Assembly: GCA_001873115.1 (NCBI GenBank)
Contig: MNYK01000098.1
Coordinates: 1 to 38,936 of the forward strand
Reading direction: 5' to 3'
Source of the DNA: Desulfobacterales bacterium CG2_30_60_27
GTDB lineage: Bacteria; Desulfobacterota; Desulfobulbia; Desulfobulbales; CG2-30-60-27
Length of the DNA: 38,936 nt
The translations under genes were made by a program, and so were the position numbers. Below the pieces are notes generated by a model that searched no databases, had not been told where the DNA came from, and worked only from the letters and a program-made list of their open reading frames with translations. Shown here piece by piece: positions 1 through 13,213 of this stretch (within the stretch, counting starts at the first letter, position 1; every line of letters begins with the position of its first letter).

Positions 1-51
1 ATGCTTTTCGCGGGTTCGTCCGCGACCGGGCGCAGGATGCGCGGGAGGTCG

Positions 52-149
52 CGGACGCCTCGGAGGCGGGCAGGACGCCCGCCCCCGCATGAGCGAAAAG
101 TATTTTCAGGCCGGGAACGCTTGACTGCCGACACAAGCTGGATAGTTAC
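52..149 (+). repeat. Copy 1 of a dispersed intergenic repeat, right part ending ...TTGACTGCCGACACAAGCTGGATAGTTAC
   Basis: Near-identical to 25673-25769 (CGGACGCCTCGGAGGCGGGCAGGACGCCCGCC...GGGAACGCTTGACTGCCGACACAAGCTGGATAGTTAC); contains hairpin GGCGGGC-AGGAC-GCCCGCC. Confidence 0.85.
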
Positions 150-181
150 CTCTAACTTTTAGATTTTTTTGGGGGGTTTTC

Positions 182-703
182 ATGATTGATCCCGAGCTGC
201 GCTACTGCCCGCAATGCGGCGATGAATATCGCGCCGATATCAGCCATTGCGCTGTCTGCCGCGTGGCCCTCATAAGTGGTCGGCAGCGCCTGCAACAAGA
301 GGAAGAGCATCGGGCCATACTGGAAAATCGCTCGGTTGACATCCGGGAGGGCGAAGAGCTCGTGGTCGTCTATCGCGGCCCCCTGGCGGACATCAAGACG
401 CTCCAGGAGGTGCTTGCCGCTCGGCGGATCGGCTTCCAGGTATCCGGCGACGAGAACTCCTGCGCCAAGAAGGGGTGTAGCCCGGCAATGCTCTATCTCC
501 AAGTGCGGCGGCAGGAGGCGGCCGAGGCCATGCAACTGCTCGATGCGGCCTACCGGAAGGCCACCGGTCTCGATGGCTCGGCCCTGGAGCATACGGACGC
601 GGTCTTTGACCAGAGCCGACAGGAGGCGACCTGTCCAGCCTGCGGTCACTGCTTCTCGACCAATCTCACGACCTGCCCGGACTGCGGCCTCTGTTTCGGC
701 TGA
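182..703 (+). CDS. Zinc-ribbon / DUF2007-like protein with N- and C-terminal CxxC pairs
   Basis: ORF 173 aa; CPQCGDEY...CAVC and CPACGHCF...CPDCGLCF; central region resembles DUF2007. Confidence 0.7.
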   Translation: MIDPELRYCPQCGDEYRADISHCAVCRVALISGRQRLQQEEEHRAILENRSVDIREGEELVVVYRGPLADIKTLQEVLAARRIGFQVSGDENSCAKKGCSPAMLYLQVRRQEAAEAMQLLDAAYRKATGLDGSALEHTDAVFDQSRQEATCPACGHCFSTNLTTCPDCGLCFG

Positions 704-725
704 ACCGGCCGTTCGTGGCCGGTTC
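702..725. terminator. Hairpin GAACCGGCC-GTTCGT-GGCCGGTTC overlapping the stop codon of the 182-703 ORF
   Basis: 9-bp perfect inverted repeat; no strong T-tract immediately after. Confidence 0.4.
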
Positions 726-898
726 AGCCTGGTATGCCATTTTTTCGGGCCTGGGGACATTTTAAAGTGGCGGGCGTGGGGCAGGAAAAGTATATTTGCC
801 TGCCTTGACGGCGTTTTATCAATGGCCACGGCTCAATAAAATCTGCCCGGCGACCTTGCGCTGGCCGGGGATGTTGTCTTGCAGCACCATGGAGGAGT

Positions 899-4489
<3,591 letters not shown>

Positions 4490-4579
4490 AAGAGAGGTGA
4501 AAGCTGAAAGGTGAAAGCTCAAGGCTGAACGATAGAAAGCGAGACAGGAATATATGCACGGACTAGGTGGGCGCACTGC

Positions 4580-5431
4580 ATGGATGACCTGGAGAACCAG
4601 AACCTGGAGATCAAGTTGCTGCTGGAGGCCATTTTCCAGAAGTACGGCTATGACTTCAGAAATTATTCCATGGCCCACCTGAAGCGCCGGATCAGCCGGC
4701 GGCAACTGCTCGACGGCTTTGCCTCGATCTCCGAGATGACCAACCGGGTCATCTGCGATGCTGATTTTTTCGACCGCCTGCTGCTCGACCTGTCGATCAA
4801 TGTCACGGAGATGTTTCGGGACCCCACCTTTTTCAAGGCCATTCGCCATCAGGTCGTAACCTTTCTCAAGACCTATCCCTTTATCAAGGTGTGGGTGGCG
4901 GGTTGTGCCAGTGGCGAGGAGGTTTACTCCCTGGCTATCCTCTTGCAGGAGGAGGGGATCTATGACCGGGCCCAGATTTATGCCACTGATTTCAACCAGG
5001 TCGTGTTGGAAAAGGCCAGGAAAGGGATTTACGCCATTGACCGGATCAAGGCCTACACGGAAAATTATCAGAAGTCCGGGGGGCAGCGGTCGTTTGCCGA
5101 TTATTACAGCGCCAGGTATGATGCCGTGCTCATGGCCGCAGCCTTGCGGGAACGGGTGGTGTTCGCGGACCACAATTTGGTGACCGACGGGGTCTTCGGG
5201 CAGATGCACATGATTGTCTGCCGTAATGTTATCATCTATTTCGACCGACAATTGCAGAAAAAGGTGGTATGCCTTTTCATGGAAAGCCTCATCGACGGCG
5301 GCTTCCTCTGCATGGGCCAGAAGGAAAGCCTGTCTTTTTCCGAATATTTTGACCAGCTCGTGCTCATTAATGAAAAGGAAAAGATATTTCAGAAAAGATA
5401 TCCGCCGGGCGACCGGAGTCAGAACGAGTGA
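4580..5431 (+). CDS. cheR: CheR-type protein-glutamate O-methyltransferase
   Basis: NVTEMFRDPTFF, VWVAGCASGEEVYSLAI, IVCRNVIIYFD motifs. Confidence 0.93.
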   Translation: MDDLENQNLEIKLLLEAIFQKYGYDFRNYSMAHLKRRISRRQLLDGFASISEMTNRVICDADFFDRLLLDLSINVTEMFRDPTFFKAIRHQVVTFLKTYPFIKVWVAGCASGEEVYSLAILLQEEGIYDRAQIYATDFNQVVLEKARKGIYAIDRIKAYTENYQKSGGQRSFADYYSARYDAVLMAAALRERVVFADHNLVTDGVFGQMHMIVCRNVIIYFDRQLQKKVVCLFMESLIDGGFLCMGQKESLSFSEYFDQLVLINEKEKIFQKRYPPGDRSQNE

Positions 5432-6057
5432 GCGACAGCGTGCCGTCGGCAGGCCCGCTGCCGCGGCATGGTGCGGGTACCATGCGCTATGAAGCTATGG
5501 TAATGGGGGCTTCGGCCGGCGGCCTGGAGGCCTTGCAGACTATTCTCTCGGCCCTGCCGGCGCATTTCGCCATCCCGGTGCTGATTGTGCAGCACCTGAG
5601 CCCGCAGTCCGAGAATCTTCTGGCCGAGGTGCTCAACCGGCAGTGCCGCATCGTGGTGCAGGAGGCCGAGGAAAAGGAGACGCCCCGGGCCGGCATGGCC
5701 TATATCGCCCCGCCTGATTACCATCTCATGGTGGAGGCGGATCGCACCCTGTCGCTCTCCCGTGAGGAACGGGTGAATTTTTCGCGGCCCTCGATCGATG
5801 TGCTGTTCGAGACCGCGGCCGAGGCCTACGGCGACAAGCTCATCGGCGTCGTGCTGACCGGCGCCAATGCCGACGGCAGCCAGGGGCTGCGGGTCATCAA
5901 GAAATTCGGCGGCACCTGTGTGGTTCAGGATCCTCGTACCGCCGTGGCGGCCCGCATGCCGCAGGCCGCCATCGAGAGTACCAGAGTCGATTACGTCGTG
6001 CCGCTTGTGGAAATCGCCCCCCTGATTGTGGGGCTGCTGGAGGGAAAACATGGTTGA
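5428..6057 (+). CDS. cheB: CheB-type protein-glutamate methylesterase (no receiver domain)
   Basis: MGASAGGLEALQTILSALP, VLIVQHLSP, GVVLTGANADGSQG; overlaps the cheR stop. Confidence 0.92.
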   Translation: MSDSVPSAGPLPRHGAGTMRYEAMVMGASAGGLEALQTILSALPAHFAIPVLIVQHLSPQSENLLAEVLNRQCRIVVQEAEEKETPRAGMAYIAPPDYHLMVEADRTLSLSREERVNFSRPSIDVLFETAAEAYGDKLIGVVLTGANADGSQGLRVIKKFGGTCVVQDPRTAVAARMPQAAIESTRVDYVVPLVEIAPLIVGLLEGKHG

Positions 6058-6679
6058 ATCAATCAAGATTCTCGTGGTGGACGATCGGCCGGAAAATCTG
6101 CTCGCCATGGAGGCCCTGCTGGAACAACCAGGCATCGGCATCATCACCGCGGCCTCTGGCCAGGAAGCCTTGCGGCTTATGCTGGAGCACGATTTCGCCC
6201 TGGTGCTGCTCGATGTGCAGATGCCGGAGATGGACGGTTTTGAAACCGCCGCCTTCATGCGGGGCAGTGAGCGGACCAGACGGGTGCCCATTATCTTCGT
6301 CACCGCCATCAGCACGGAGCAGCGGCATGTGTTCAAGGGGTATGAGGCTGGCGCGGTGGATTATCTCACCAAGCCCATTGAGTCGGAGATTCTGCAGAGC
6401 AAGGTCAAAGTCTTCTGCGAGTTGCACCGGCAGGACCAGGTTATCCGGCGGCAACTGCTGGAAATTGAGGAAAAGAACCGGCTCCTGGAGAAACAGCTAG
6501 GCGAGATCAAGACTTTGAGGGGTTTTATCCCCATCTGCAGCGCCTGCAAGAAGATTCGCAACGACCAGGGCTACTGGGAGGCCATCGAGGTCTATATCCG
6601 CAATCATTCCGAGGCCGAGTTCAGCCACGGTCTCTGCCCGGAATGTATCGAGACGCTTTACAAGAAGTATGATAAGTAG
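6050..6679 (+). CDS. Response regulator with C-terminal Cys-rich (CSACKKIR...CPEC) domain
   Basis: REC motifs ILVVDDRPEN, LVLLDVQMPEMDGFE, LTKPIE; ATG at 6050 overlaps the cheB stop; C-terminal CSACKKIRNDQGYW...CPECIETLY. Confidence 0.9.
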   Translation: MVESIKILVVDDRPENLLAMEALLEQPGIGIITAASGQEALRLMLEHDFALVLLDVQMPEMDGFETAAFMRGSERTRRVPIIFVTAISTEQRHVFKGYEAGAVDYLTKPIESEILQSKVKVFCELHRQDQVIRRQLLEIEEKNRLLEKQLGEIKTLRGFIPICSACKKIRNDQGYWEAIEVYIRNHSEAEFSHGLCPECIETLYKKYDK

Positions 6680-6685
6680 AAACAA

Positions 6686-6736
6686 AGTGGCAAAGGGGCA
6701 AAGGGATTGCCGGAATAACTTTGCCCCTTTGCCACT
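6686..6736. terminator. 18-bp perfect inverted repeat between convergent genes, candidate bidirectional terminator
   Basis: AGTGGCAAAGGGGCAAAG ... CTTTGCCCCTTTGCCACT. Confidence 0.6.
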
Positions 6737-6752
6737 CTGTCCCTCTGCCCAT

Positions 6753-7505
6753 TCACTCCAGCAACCGTTTAAGCAGCGTATCGGTCGCCTCCGCCATGAG
6801 GTCGGCCACCCGGTCGATGGCCTGGCCGTCCCTCTCGTTCTTGCGCAGGGCCGGGTTGTCCGGGAAGAAGGCCAAGGGCTCCTCGCCCAGTCCCTCGGTG
6901 AGAAAACGCCGGTCCTCGTCGTCCACCACCAGGTTGCCGACAAAGGACACCTTCTTCAGCCGCACATCCTGGGCAAGTTTTTTGATCCTGAGGGCGGTGC
7001 GCAGGCTGGATTTTGAGGGGATCACCACCACCAGCAGTTGGTCCACGCCGGCCACCGTGCCTCGTCCCAGGTGTTCGACGCCGGCCTCCATGTCGAGGAG
7101 CACGAACTGACTGGGCGCGAGCAACAGTTTGGTAAGCAGCCTTTTAAGCACCGTGTTCTCGGCGCAGGCACAGCCGCCTTCCCCTTCTTGAATGGCGCCC
7201 AGTACCATGAGCCGGATACCGTCCTTTTCCACCATGTAGCGGGCCAGCAGGTCGTCGACCCGGGGATTGATGTTGTAAAAGGGCGAGCCGGGCGTCTTGC
7301 CGGAACGCTCGACCAGCATATTCTTCATCTCCGCGATGGGGACGATGGCGCCCACATCATGCACGCCGATGGTCTGGGCCATGTGCGGGCTGGGGTCGGC
7401 ATCAACGATCAGCACCTCCTTGCCGGCCTCCTTGAGTTTGTGGGCCAGCAGGGCCATGATGGTGGTCTTGCCGACGCCGCCTTTGCCGCTGATCGCAATC
7501 TTCAT
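6753..7505 (-). CDS. CooC-like / MinD-family ATPase
   Basis: MKIAISGKGGVGKTTIMALLAHKL deviant Walker A; GGCACAENTVLKRLL Cys motif typical of CooC. Confidence 0.85.
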   Translation of the reverse strand: MKIAISGKGGVGKTTIMALLAHKLKEAGKEVLIVDADPSPHMAQTIGVHDVGAIVPIAEMKNMLVERSGKTPGSPFYNINPRVDDLLARYMVEKDGIRLMVLGAIQEGEGGCACAENTVLKRLLTKLLLAPSQFVLLDMEAGVEHLGRGTVAGVDQLLVVVIPSKSSLRTALRIKKLAQDVRLKKVSFVGNLVVDDEDRRFLTEGLGEEPLAFFPDNPALRKNERDGQAIDRVADLMAEATDTLLKRLLE

Positions 7506-7701
7506 GGTCTGCTTCCCGTGGTGTGTTTTTAATTTTGATGCAACTTCGCCGGGATTCTGGTAGAAAAATGCCTTTCGATCCCAAGTGTTGTCGGAATCGT
7601 AGGGTGCGCCGTGCTTAGCTATACCTTTTGGGTTGTCATGCGACTATCAAATGTTGCAGTAACTCTAAACACGATTGGCGGAACTGGAAAGCGAAATATG
7701 C

Positions 7702-7819
7702 TTAGGCAGACAGGCTGTAGTCTTTTAGACTGTTGGAAAGCAGGATGAGTGCTCTTGCGAGGCCCAGCGTCCCTGCATTTTCCGGGTATGACCCAGAGAA
7801 CTAACAGCCTGCGGCCTAA
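7702..7819. repeat. Intergenic element with imperfect ~20-bp terminal inverted repeats
   Basis: TTAGGCAGACAGGCTGTAGT (7702-7721) vs reverse complement of 7800-7819 = TTAGGCCGCAGGCTGTTAGT. Confidence 0.5.
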
Positions 7820-7836
7820 ACTCCTGATGTGTCATC

Positions 7837-8475
7837 ATGATCGCCATCATCGACTATAAGGCCGGTAACCTCACCAGCGTGGCGCGGGCCGTGGCCCATC
7901 TGGGCCATGCGGTAGAGATCACCCACGACCTGGCCAGTATCGACCAGGCGGAGAGGATTATTTTTCCCGGGGTCGGCGCCGCCGGTACCGCCATGGCCAA
8001 CCTGCGTGAACTTGGTCTTGACCAGGCCTTGGGACAGGCCTTGCGCCAGGGCAAACCCATCCTGGGTATCTGCCTGGGCACCCAGATCATCTTCTCAGCC
8101 AGCGAGGAGGATGGCGGCACGCCCTGCCTGGGGCTCTTGCCCGGCCGGGTGCGGAAGTTTCCCTCCCCGTTGCTGGCCGACGGCCAGCGCCTGAAGATCC
8201 CTCACATGGGCTGGAACCGCGTCGATTTTCGCGGCGCGCACCCGGTGTTCGCTGGCCTGGACCCGGCCTTTGCATACTACTTTGTGCACTCCTACTATCC
8301 GGAGGTGGAGGCGGGCGCCGAGGAGATCATCGTCGGCACCACGGTGTATGGTTTTCCATTTACCTCGGCGGTGGCCCGGGACAACTTGGTCGCCGTGCAG
8401 TTTCATCCGGAGAAGAGCGGCCCCGGGGGCCTCAGGATTCTGGAGAACTTCTGCGCCTGGAGGCCCTCATGCTGA
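7837..8475 (+). CDS. hisH: Imidazole glycerol phosphate synthase subunit HisH
   Basis: [35 protein letters not shown]. Confidence 0.96.
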   Translation: MIAIIDYKAGNLTSVARAVAHLGHAVEITHDLASIDQAERIIFPGVGAAGTAMANLRELGLDQALGQALRQGKPILGICLGTQIIFSASEEDGGTPCLGLLPGRVRKFPSPLLADGQRLKIPHMGWNRVDFRGAHPVFAGLDPAFAYYFVHSYYPEVEAGAEEIIVGTTVYGFPFTSAVARDNLVAVQFHPEKSGPGGLRILENFCAWRPSC

Positions 8476-9248
8476 GCAAGCGCATCATCCCCTGTCTTGA
8501 CGTGCGGGAGGGCAAAACCACCAAGGGGGTGAAATTCAAGAACAACGTTGACATCGGTGATCCGGTGGCCATGGCGCGTTTTTATTACGAGCAGGGCGCC
8601 GACGAGCTGGTGTTCTATGATATCACCGCCTCCAGTGACAAGCGCGCCATCATGATCGATGTGGTGCGCCGCACCGCTGAGGCGATCTTCATCCCTTTTT
8701 CCGTGGGCGGCGGTATCCGCACCGTGGACGACATGCGGGCCGTGCTGCTGGCCGGGGCCGAGAAGGTGAGCGTCAACAGCGCGGCGGTGAAAAATCCGGA
8801 GATCATCCGGCAGGGGGCCGAGGCCTTCGGCGGCCAATGCATCGTCCTGGGCATGGACGTCAAACAGGTCGAGGTCTCCGAGCGCATTCCCTCGGGGTAT
8901 GAGGTCGTCATCAACGGCGGTCGCACCTTCATGGGGATCGACGCCCTGTGGTGGGCCCAGGAGGGCCAGCGGCTGGGCGCTGGCGAGATCTGCCTGAACT
9001 CCATTGACGCCGACGGCACCAAGCAGGGCTATGAGATGCGGCTCACCTCCCTGATCTCGGCCAATGTCTCCATCCCGGTGATCGCCTCGGGCGGGGCCGG
9101 CACCCCGGAACATATCCGCGCCGTGCTTGCCGAGGCCAGCGCCGATGCGGCGCTCATCGCCTCCATGACCCATTTCGGCGAATACACGGTCGGTGGCATC
9201 AAGGACTATCTCCACGAGCACGGCATCCCTGCCAGGATGGCCTGGTGA
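8469..9248 (+). CDS. hisF: Imidazole glycerol phosphate synthase subunit HisF
   Basis: [23 protein letters not shown]; overlaps hisH. Confidence 0.97.
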   Translation: MLSKRIIPCLDVREGKTTKGVKFKNNVDIGDPVAMARFYYEQGADELVFYDITASSDKRAIMIDVVRRTAEAIFIPFSVGGGIRTVDDMRAVLLAGAEKVSVNSAAVKNPEIIRQGAEAFGGQCIVLGMDVKQVEVSERIPSGYEVVINGGRTFMGIDALWWAQEGQRLGAGEICLNSIDADGTKQGYEMRLTSLISANVSIPVIASGGAGTPEHIRAVLAEASADAALIASMTHFGEYTVGGIKDYLHEHGIPARMAW

Positions 9249-10414
9249 TGGTCACCCTGGGTATCGAGAGGCTGGTGAGCGCGCCGCCGGCCTGGCTTAG
9301 GGGACAGAGGCTGGGGCTTCTGTGCAGCCAGGCCTCCACCGACCGGCAATTCCGGCACAGCCGTGACTTGATCCAGCAGGCCTTTCCCGGCCAGCTCACC
9401 TGTCTGCTGGCGCCGCAGCACGGTTTTTTTGCCGAAAAGCAGGACAACATGGTGGAGTCGGCGCACGGGGTTGACCCGGTCACCGGCCTGCCGGTCTTCA
9501 GTCTTTACGGCGTCACCCGCCGGCCCGACCGCGCCATGCTGGACCTTTTCGACGTGCTCCTGGTGGATCTGGTGGATGTCGGCACCCGGGTGTACACCTT
9601 CTTCTCAACCCTGGGCTACTGTCTGGAAGAGGCGGCCAGGCTGGGCAAGCAGGTGGTGGTGTTGGACCGCCCCAACCCCATTGGTGGCGTCGCGGTGGAG
9701 GGCAATATGCTGGTTGGGGCATGCGCCTCCTTTGTCGGGTTGTACCCTTTGCCCATGCGCCATGGCCTGACCTTTGGCGAACTGGCCCGCTTTGCCAACG
9801 AGGAGTTCGCCCTGGGCGCCGATCTCACCGTGGTGCCGATGGCCGGCTGGCAGCGGCCCATGTTGTTTGCCGATACCGGTCTGCCCTGGATCTTCCCATC
9901 GCCCAATATGCCCACTCCCGGCACCGCCCTGGTCTACCCCGGCCAGGTGGTCTGGGAGGGCACCAACCTCTCGGAAGGCCGCGGTACCACCTTGCCATTC
10001 GAGCTGTTCGGCGCCCCCTTTGTGGAGCCGGCGGCACTGCTCGCCGCCCTGGCCGATCTACCCTTGCCCGGTTGTGTGCTCAGGCCCCTGACCTTCGAGC
10101 CCTTGGCCCAGAAATGGGCGGGACAAGCCTGCCGGGGCTTCCAACTGCATGTGACCGACCCGGCCAGCTTCCTGCCCTACCGCACCACCCTCGCCCTGCT
10201 CCAGGCGATCATGCGGCTCTATCCCGAGGATTTTCAGTATAAACCGCCACCCTACGAGTATGAGTACCAGCGCTTACCGCTGGATCTGCTCATCGGCGAC
10301 AGCCAACTGCGCCAGTCCCTGGCAGCCGGCGATGACCTTCTCCAACTGGAACGGCGGTGGCAGCCGGGCCTGGCCGCGTTCGCCGAATTACGGCGTCAAT
10401 ATTTCCTGTACTAG
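9248..10414 (+). CDS. DUF1343 / NamZ-like exo-beta-N-acetylmuramidase
   Basis: LLAPQHGFFAEKQDNM, DLVDVGTRVYTFFSTL, LDRPNPIGG, SPNMPTPGTALVYPGQVVWEGTNLSEGRGTTLPFELFGAPF. Confidence 0.9.
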   Translation: MVTLGIERLVSAPPAWLRGQRLGLLCSQASTDRQFRHSRDLIQQAFPGQLTCLLAPQHGFFAEKQDNMVESAHGVDPVTGLPVFSLYGVTRRPDRAMLDLFDVLLVDLVDVGTRVYTFFSTLGYCLEEAARLGKQVVVLDRPNPIGGVAVEGNMLVGACASFVGLYPLPMRHGLTFGELARFANEEFALGADLTVVPMAGWQRPMLFADTGLPWIFPSPNMPTPGTALVYPGQVVWEGTNLSEGRGTTLPFELFGAPFVEPAALLAALADLPLPGCVLRPLTFEPLAQKWAGQACRGFQLHVTDPASFLPYRTTLALLQAIMRLYPEDFQYKPPPYEYEYQRLPLDLLIGDSQLRQSLAAGDDLLQLERRWQPGLAAFAELRRQYFLY

Positions 10415-12381
10415 TCCTGACCCCGGCCCTGCCTTTTGGGTACTTCCAGGTCATTGCCTGAGGTTATAGGCCGTACCGGCACCAAACCGCGTACCGAGTT
10501 CCCCACGTAGAGGCCGTCTGCCGTCGTCAGGTCGGCCGGGGTGAGAACCGCCTCCCGCACCAGATCGGGGAAGGTGGTGAGCAGGTGGTGGCGGAAGACG
10601 CCATTCAAGAGGCCGCAGGCCACCGGCGGGGTCAGCAGGGTATCGCCTCTTTGCACAAAGACGTTGGTGAAACTGCCCTCGGTGAGCTCACCCTGCCGGT
10701 TGGTGAACAGGACCTCGAAAAAGCCCTGGCCCGCCGCCATCTTTTTTTCCTCGTCATAGAGCTGCCGCTGGGTGGTTTTGTGAAACAGGTAAAGCGATCC
10801 GCGGTCGGTCGGGGTGGCCGCCAACCTTACCGGCAGCGGTTCGCCGGTCGGTCCCGGGAAGGGCGGCGGGCCGGTCATGGTCGGCAGGGCACAGGGCGAC
10901 GAGGTGATTTCCAGGCTGCCGTCCTTGGCCAGGAGCAGGCGCACCCGGCGGGCCGGCTTGGTGGACCTGGCGGACCGGTCTGACTTGTCCGCACTGTCCG
11001 ACAGGTCGGACAGTGCGGACAGCACCTGGTCACGATGCATGGCAAAACCGAGCAGGCGGGCCGAGGCCGTCAGCCTTGCCAGATGCGCGTCCAGCAACCA
11101 GTAACCCGCCGCGGGCCGCCAAAGCATGGTCTCGATGAGCTGGAACTCCGGGCGCGGCGAGGTCAGGAATTTGCCCTTGAGCAGGCATTCCTCCCACTCC
11201 GCCATAGGGTCGGAATCGGCGACCACCCCGGAGCCGATGCCCATTTCGCCCTGCCCGTTCTTAAGCACCACGGTGCGGATGGGCACGCTGAAGACGCCAT
11301 CGCCGGCCGGGGTAAAAAAGCCGATGCCGCCGGTGTAGACGCCGCGCGGGGCGCTCTCCAGCTCCCGAATGATCTCCATGGTGCGGATCTTCGGGGCGCC
11401 GGTCACCGAGCCGCAGGGGAAGAGGGCGCGGGAAAATTCCTCCAGACCCAGCATGGGGCGCAGGCGGCTTTGGATGGTTGAGGTCATCTGGTGTACGGTC
11501 TCGTAAGTTTCCACGGTGAACAGGTCGGTGACCGCTATCGAGCCGCTGCGGCTTAGGCGCCCCAGATCGTTGCGCAGCAGGTCGACAATCATGATATTCT
11601 CACTGCGGTTCTTGGGGTCGTTCCGGAGTCGGCTGGCCAGGGCGGTGTCCTCGGACGTGGTCCGGCCCCGCACCATGGTGCCCTTCATCGGCCGCACCGT
11701 GCAGCGGTCGCCCTGGCGTCGGAAGAAGAGTTCAGGTGAGCAGGAAAGGATGCGCTGTCCGTTGCCGCTCAGCAAGGCGCCGTAGGACACCGACTGGCTG
11801 CGGCGTAACGCTGTGTAAAGGGCCGTGGCGGCGCCGTGAAAATCAAAGAGATACTTCAGGGTGTAGTTGACCTGGTAGGTATCGCCATTTTCGATGTAGG
11901 CCTTGATGCGGGCGATGCTGGCCAGATAACGTTCGCGGGTTTCGTTAAGCCGCGGGTTGGTCACGGCATAATCGCTCGCCTCCCTGGCCGGGGCCAGGGG
12001 CCAGGGACCGGCGCCGGTGAATGTCCCGGTGGCGTGGTCGAAGATGTGGGGGGTGGGAAAGACGCCGAAATCGGCCAGCACCGTGTCCGGGGCCATGGCG
12101 GAGCGCCGGGCCAGGGAGGGCTCCAGCATCTCGCCAAACTCGTAGGCAAACCAGCCGGCCAGATAATGGCCTTGGTCGAGGGCGGACCGGGCCTTGCTGA
12201 AAAACTCGGCAGGCTTATCGGCCGCGGTGCAGAGCAGGCGGTCCACCGGCTGCCGGAAGAGCCAGGAACGATGTTCATCGGCCGTGATCCGGGTGGTCTC
12301 TAGAAAGACAAAGTCGTCCTCATGGGCCAGGTAGGCCAGCAGGCGGTCGAGTTCATTCTTGGGCAATGGGGCGGAGGTCAT
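10411..12381 (-). CDS. pabB: Aminodeoxychorismate synthase component I fused to a PabC-like class IV aminotransferase/lyase domain
   Basis: Chorismate-binding motifs (GDTYQVNYTLK, FSRALFPCGSVTGAPKIRTMEII, YTGGIGFF) plus C-terminal QGFFEVLFTNRQGELTEGSFTNVFV...ACGLLNGVFR. Confidence 0.92.
   Translation of the reverse strand: MTSAPLPKNELDRLLAYLAHEDDFVFLETTRITADEHRSWLFRQPVDRLLCTAADKPAEFFSKARSALDQGHYLAGWFAYEFGEMLEPSLARRSAMAPDTVLADFGVFPTPHIFDHATGTFTGAGPWPLAPAREASDYAVTNPRLNETRERYLASIARIKAYIENGDTYQVNYTLKYLFDFHGAATALYTALRRSQSVSYGALLSGNGQRILSCSPELFFRRQGDRCTVRPMKGTMVRGRTTSEDTALASRLRNDPKNRSENIMIVDLLRNDLGRLSRSGSIAVTDLFTVETYETVHQMTSTIQSRLRPMLGLEEFSRALFPCGSVTGAPKIRTMEIIRELESAPRGVYTGGIGFFTPAGDGVFSVPIRTVVLKNGQGEMGIGSGVVADSDPMAEWEECLLKGKFLTSPRPEFQLIETMLWRPAAGYWLLDAHLARLTASARLLGFAMHRDQVLSALSDLSDSADKSDRSARSTKPARRVRLLLAKDGSLEITSSPCALPTMTGPPPFPGPTGEPLPVRLAATPTDRGSLYLFHKTTQRQLYDEEKKMAAGQGFFEVLFTNRQGELTEGSFTNVFVQRGDTLLTPPVACGLLNGVFRHHLLTTFPDLVREAVLTPADLTTADGLYVGNSVRGLVPVRPITSGNDLEVPKRQGRGQD
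10987..11020. repeat. Perfect 16+16 bp palindrome (2-nt centre) within the pabB/pabC interdomain linker
   Basis: GTCCGCACTGTCCGAC-AG-GTCGGACAGTGCGGAC; translates as part of SALSDLSDSADKSDRSARST. Confidence 0.9.
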
Positions 12382-12520
12382 GGCGGTTGAGCATGGAATC
12401 TATCCTGAAGGCTGGTCGTGTCAATCTATTTCAATGCCCCACCCTCCTTGCATGAGCCGGCGGAATCGGCTATAAGGATTCGACTTCGCTTATCCCTGTG
12501 CAACTGGAGAACACAAGTCC

Positions 12521-13210
12521 ATGCTGATCGCTGATTGGATGGCCAAGGATATACAGACCGTGGATGAAGACGCTTCCCTTATGCGGGTCACCAGGATCAT
12601 GAAGGAAAAACACATCCGCCGGCTGCCGGTGATGGCCCGGGGGCAGGTGACCGGCATTATCACCGACCGGGACGTCAAGGATGCCTCGCCGTCCAAGACT
12701 ACCTCCCAGGATATCCACGAACTTTACTATTTCCTCTCGGAGATGCGGGTGAAGGACGTCATGACCCCGGATCCCCTGTTTCTCTACGGCGATGATTCCT
12801 TGGAAAAGGCGGCCCTGGTCATGCTGGAAAACACCATCTCCGGCGTGGTGGTCAAGGACCGGCAGGGCGGGCTGATTGGGCTTTTGAGTGAAACCGACGT
12901 GCTGCGTGGCTTCATTCACGCCACCGGCATCCGGGACAACACCATCCAGTATGTCTTTGACCTGCCCGACCAGCCGGGCTCGGTGACCGCGGTGACCGGC
13001 CTGCTGCGGGACTTTCACATGCGGATCATCAGCATCCTGACCTCTTTTCTGGACGCGCCGACCGGCATGAAGCGGGTGGCCATCCGGGTGACCGGCCCGG
13101 AGGGCCAGTCACCAGACGCGTTGTCCTCGGCCTTGGCCGCCCGGTTTACCTTGGTGCACAAGGCCCAGGACGAGCTGGCCAATCTGCCGAAAAAAACTGC
13201 CAAGGCCTGA
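12521..13210 (+). CDS. CBS-domain pair plus ACT-like domain protein
   Basis: MLIADWMAKDIQTVDEDASLMRVTRIMKEKHIRRLPV...; second CBS VMTPDPLFLYGDDSLEKAA; FDLPDQPGSVTAVTGLLRDFHMRIISILT ACT-like. Confidence 0.88.
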   Translation: MLIADWMAKDIQTVDEDASLMRVTRIMKEKHIRRLPVMARGQVTGIITDRDVKDASPSKTTSQDIHELYYFLSEMRVKDVMTPDPLFLYGDDSLEKAALVMLENTISGVVVKDRQGGLIGLLSETDVLRGFIHATGIRDNTIQYVFDLPDQPGSVTAVTGLLRDFHMRIISILTSFLDAPTGMKRVAIRVTGPEGQSPDALSSALAARFTLVHKAQDELANLPKKTAKA

Positions 13211-13213
13211 TCA

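Noticed and set aside
7780-7825. GCCTGCGGCCTAAACTCC considered as part of a GEMM (c-di-GMP) riboswitch
   Set aside because: Lacks the GGGACGCAAAGCC-type core and the P1b segment; only a short resemblance.
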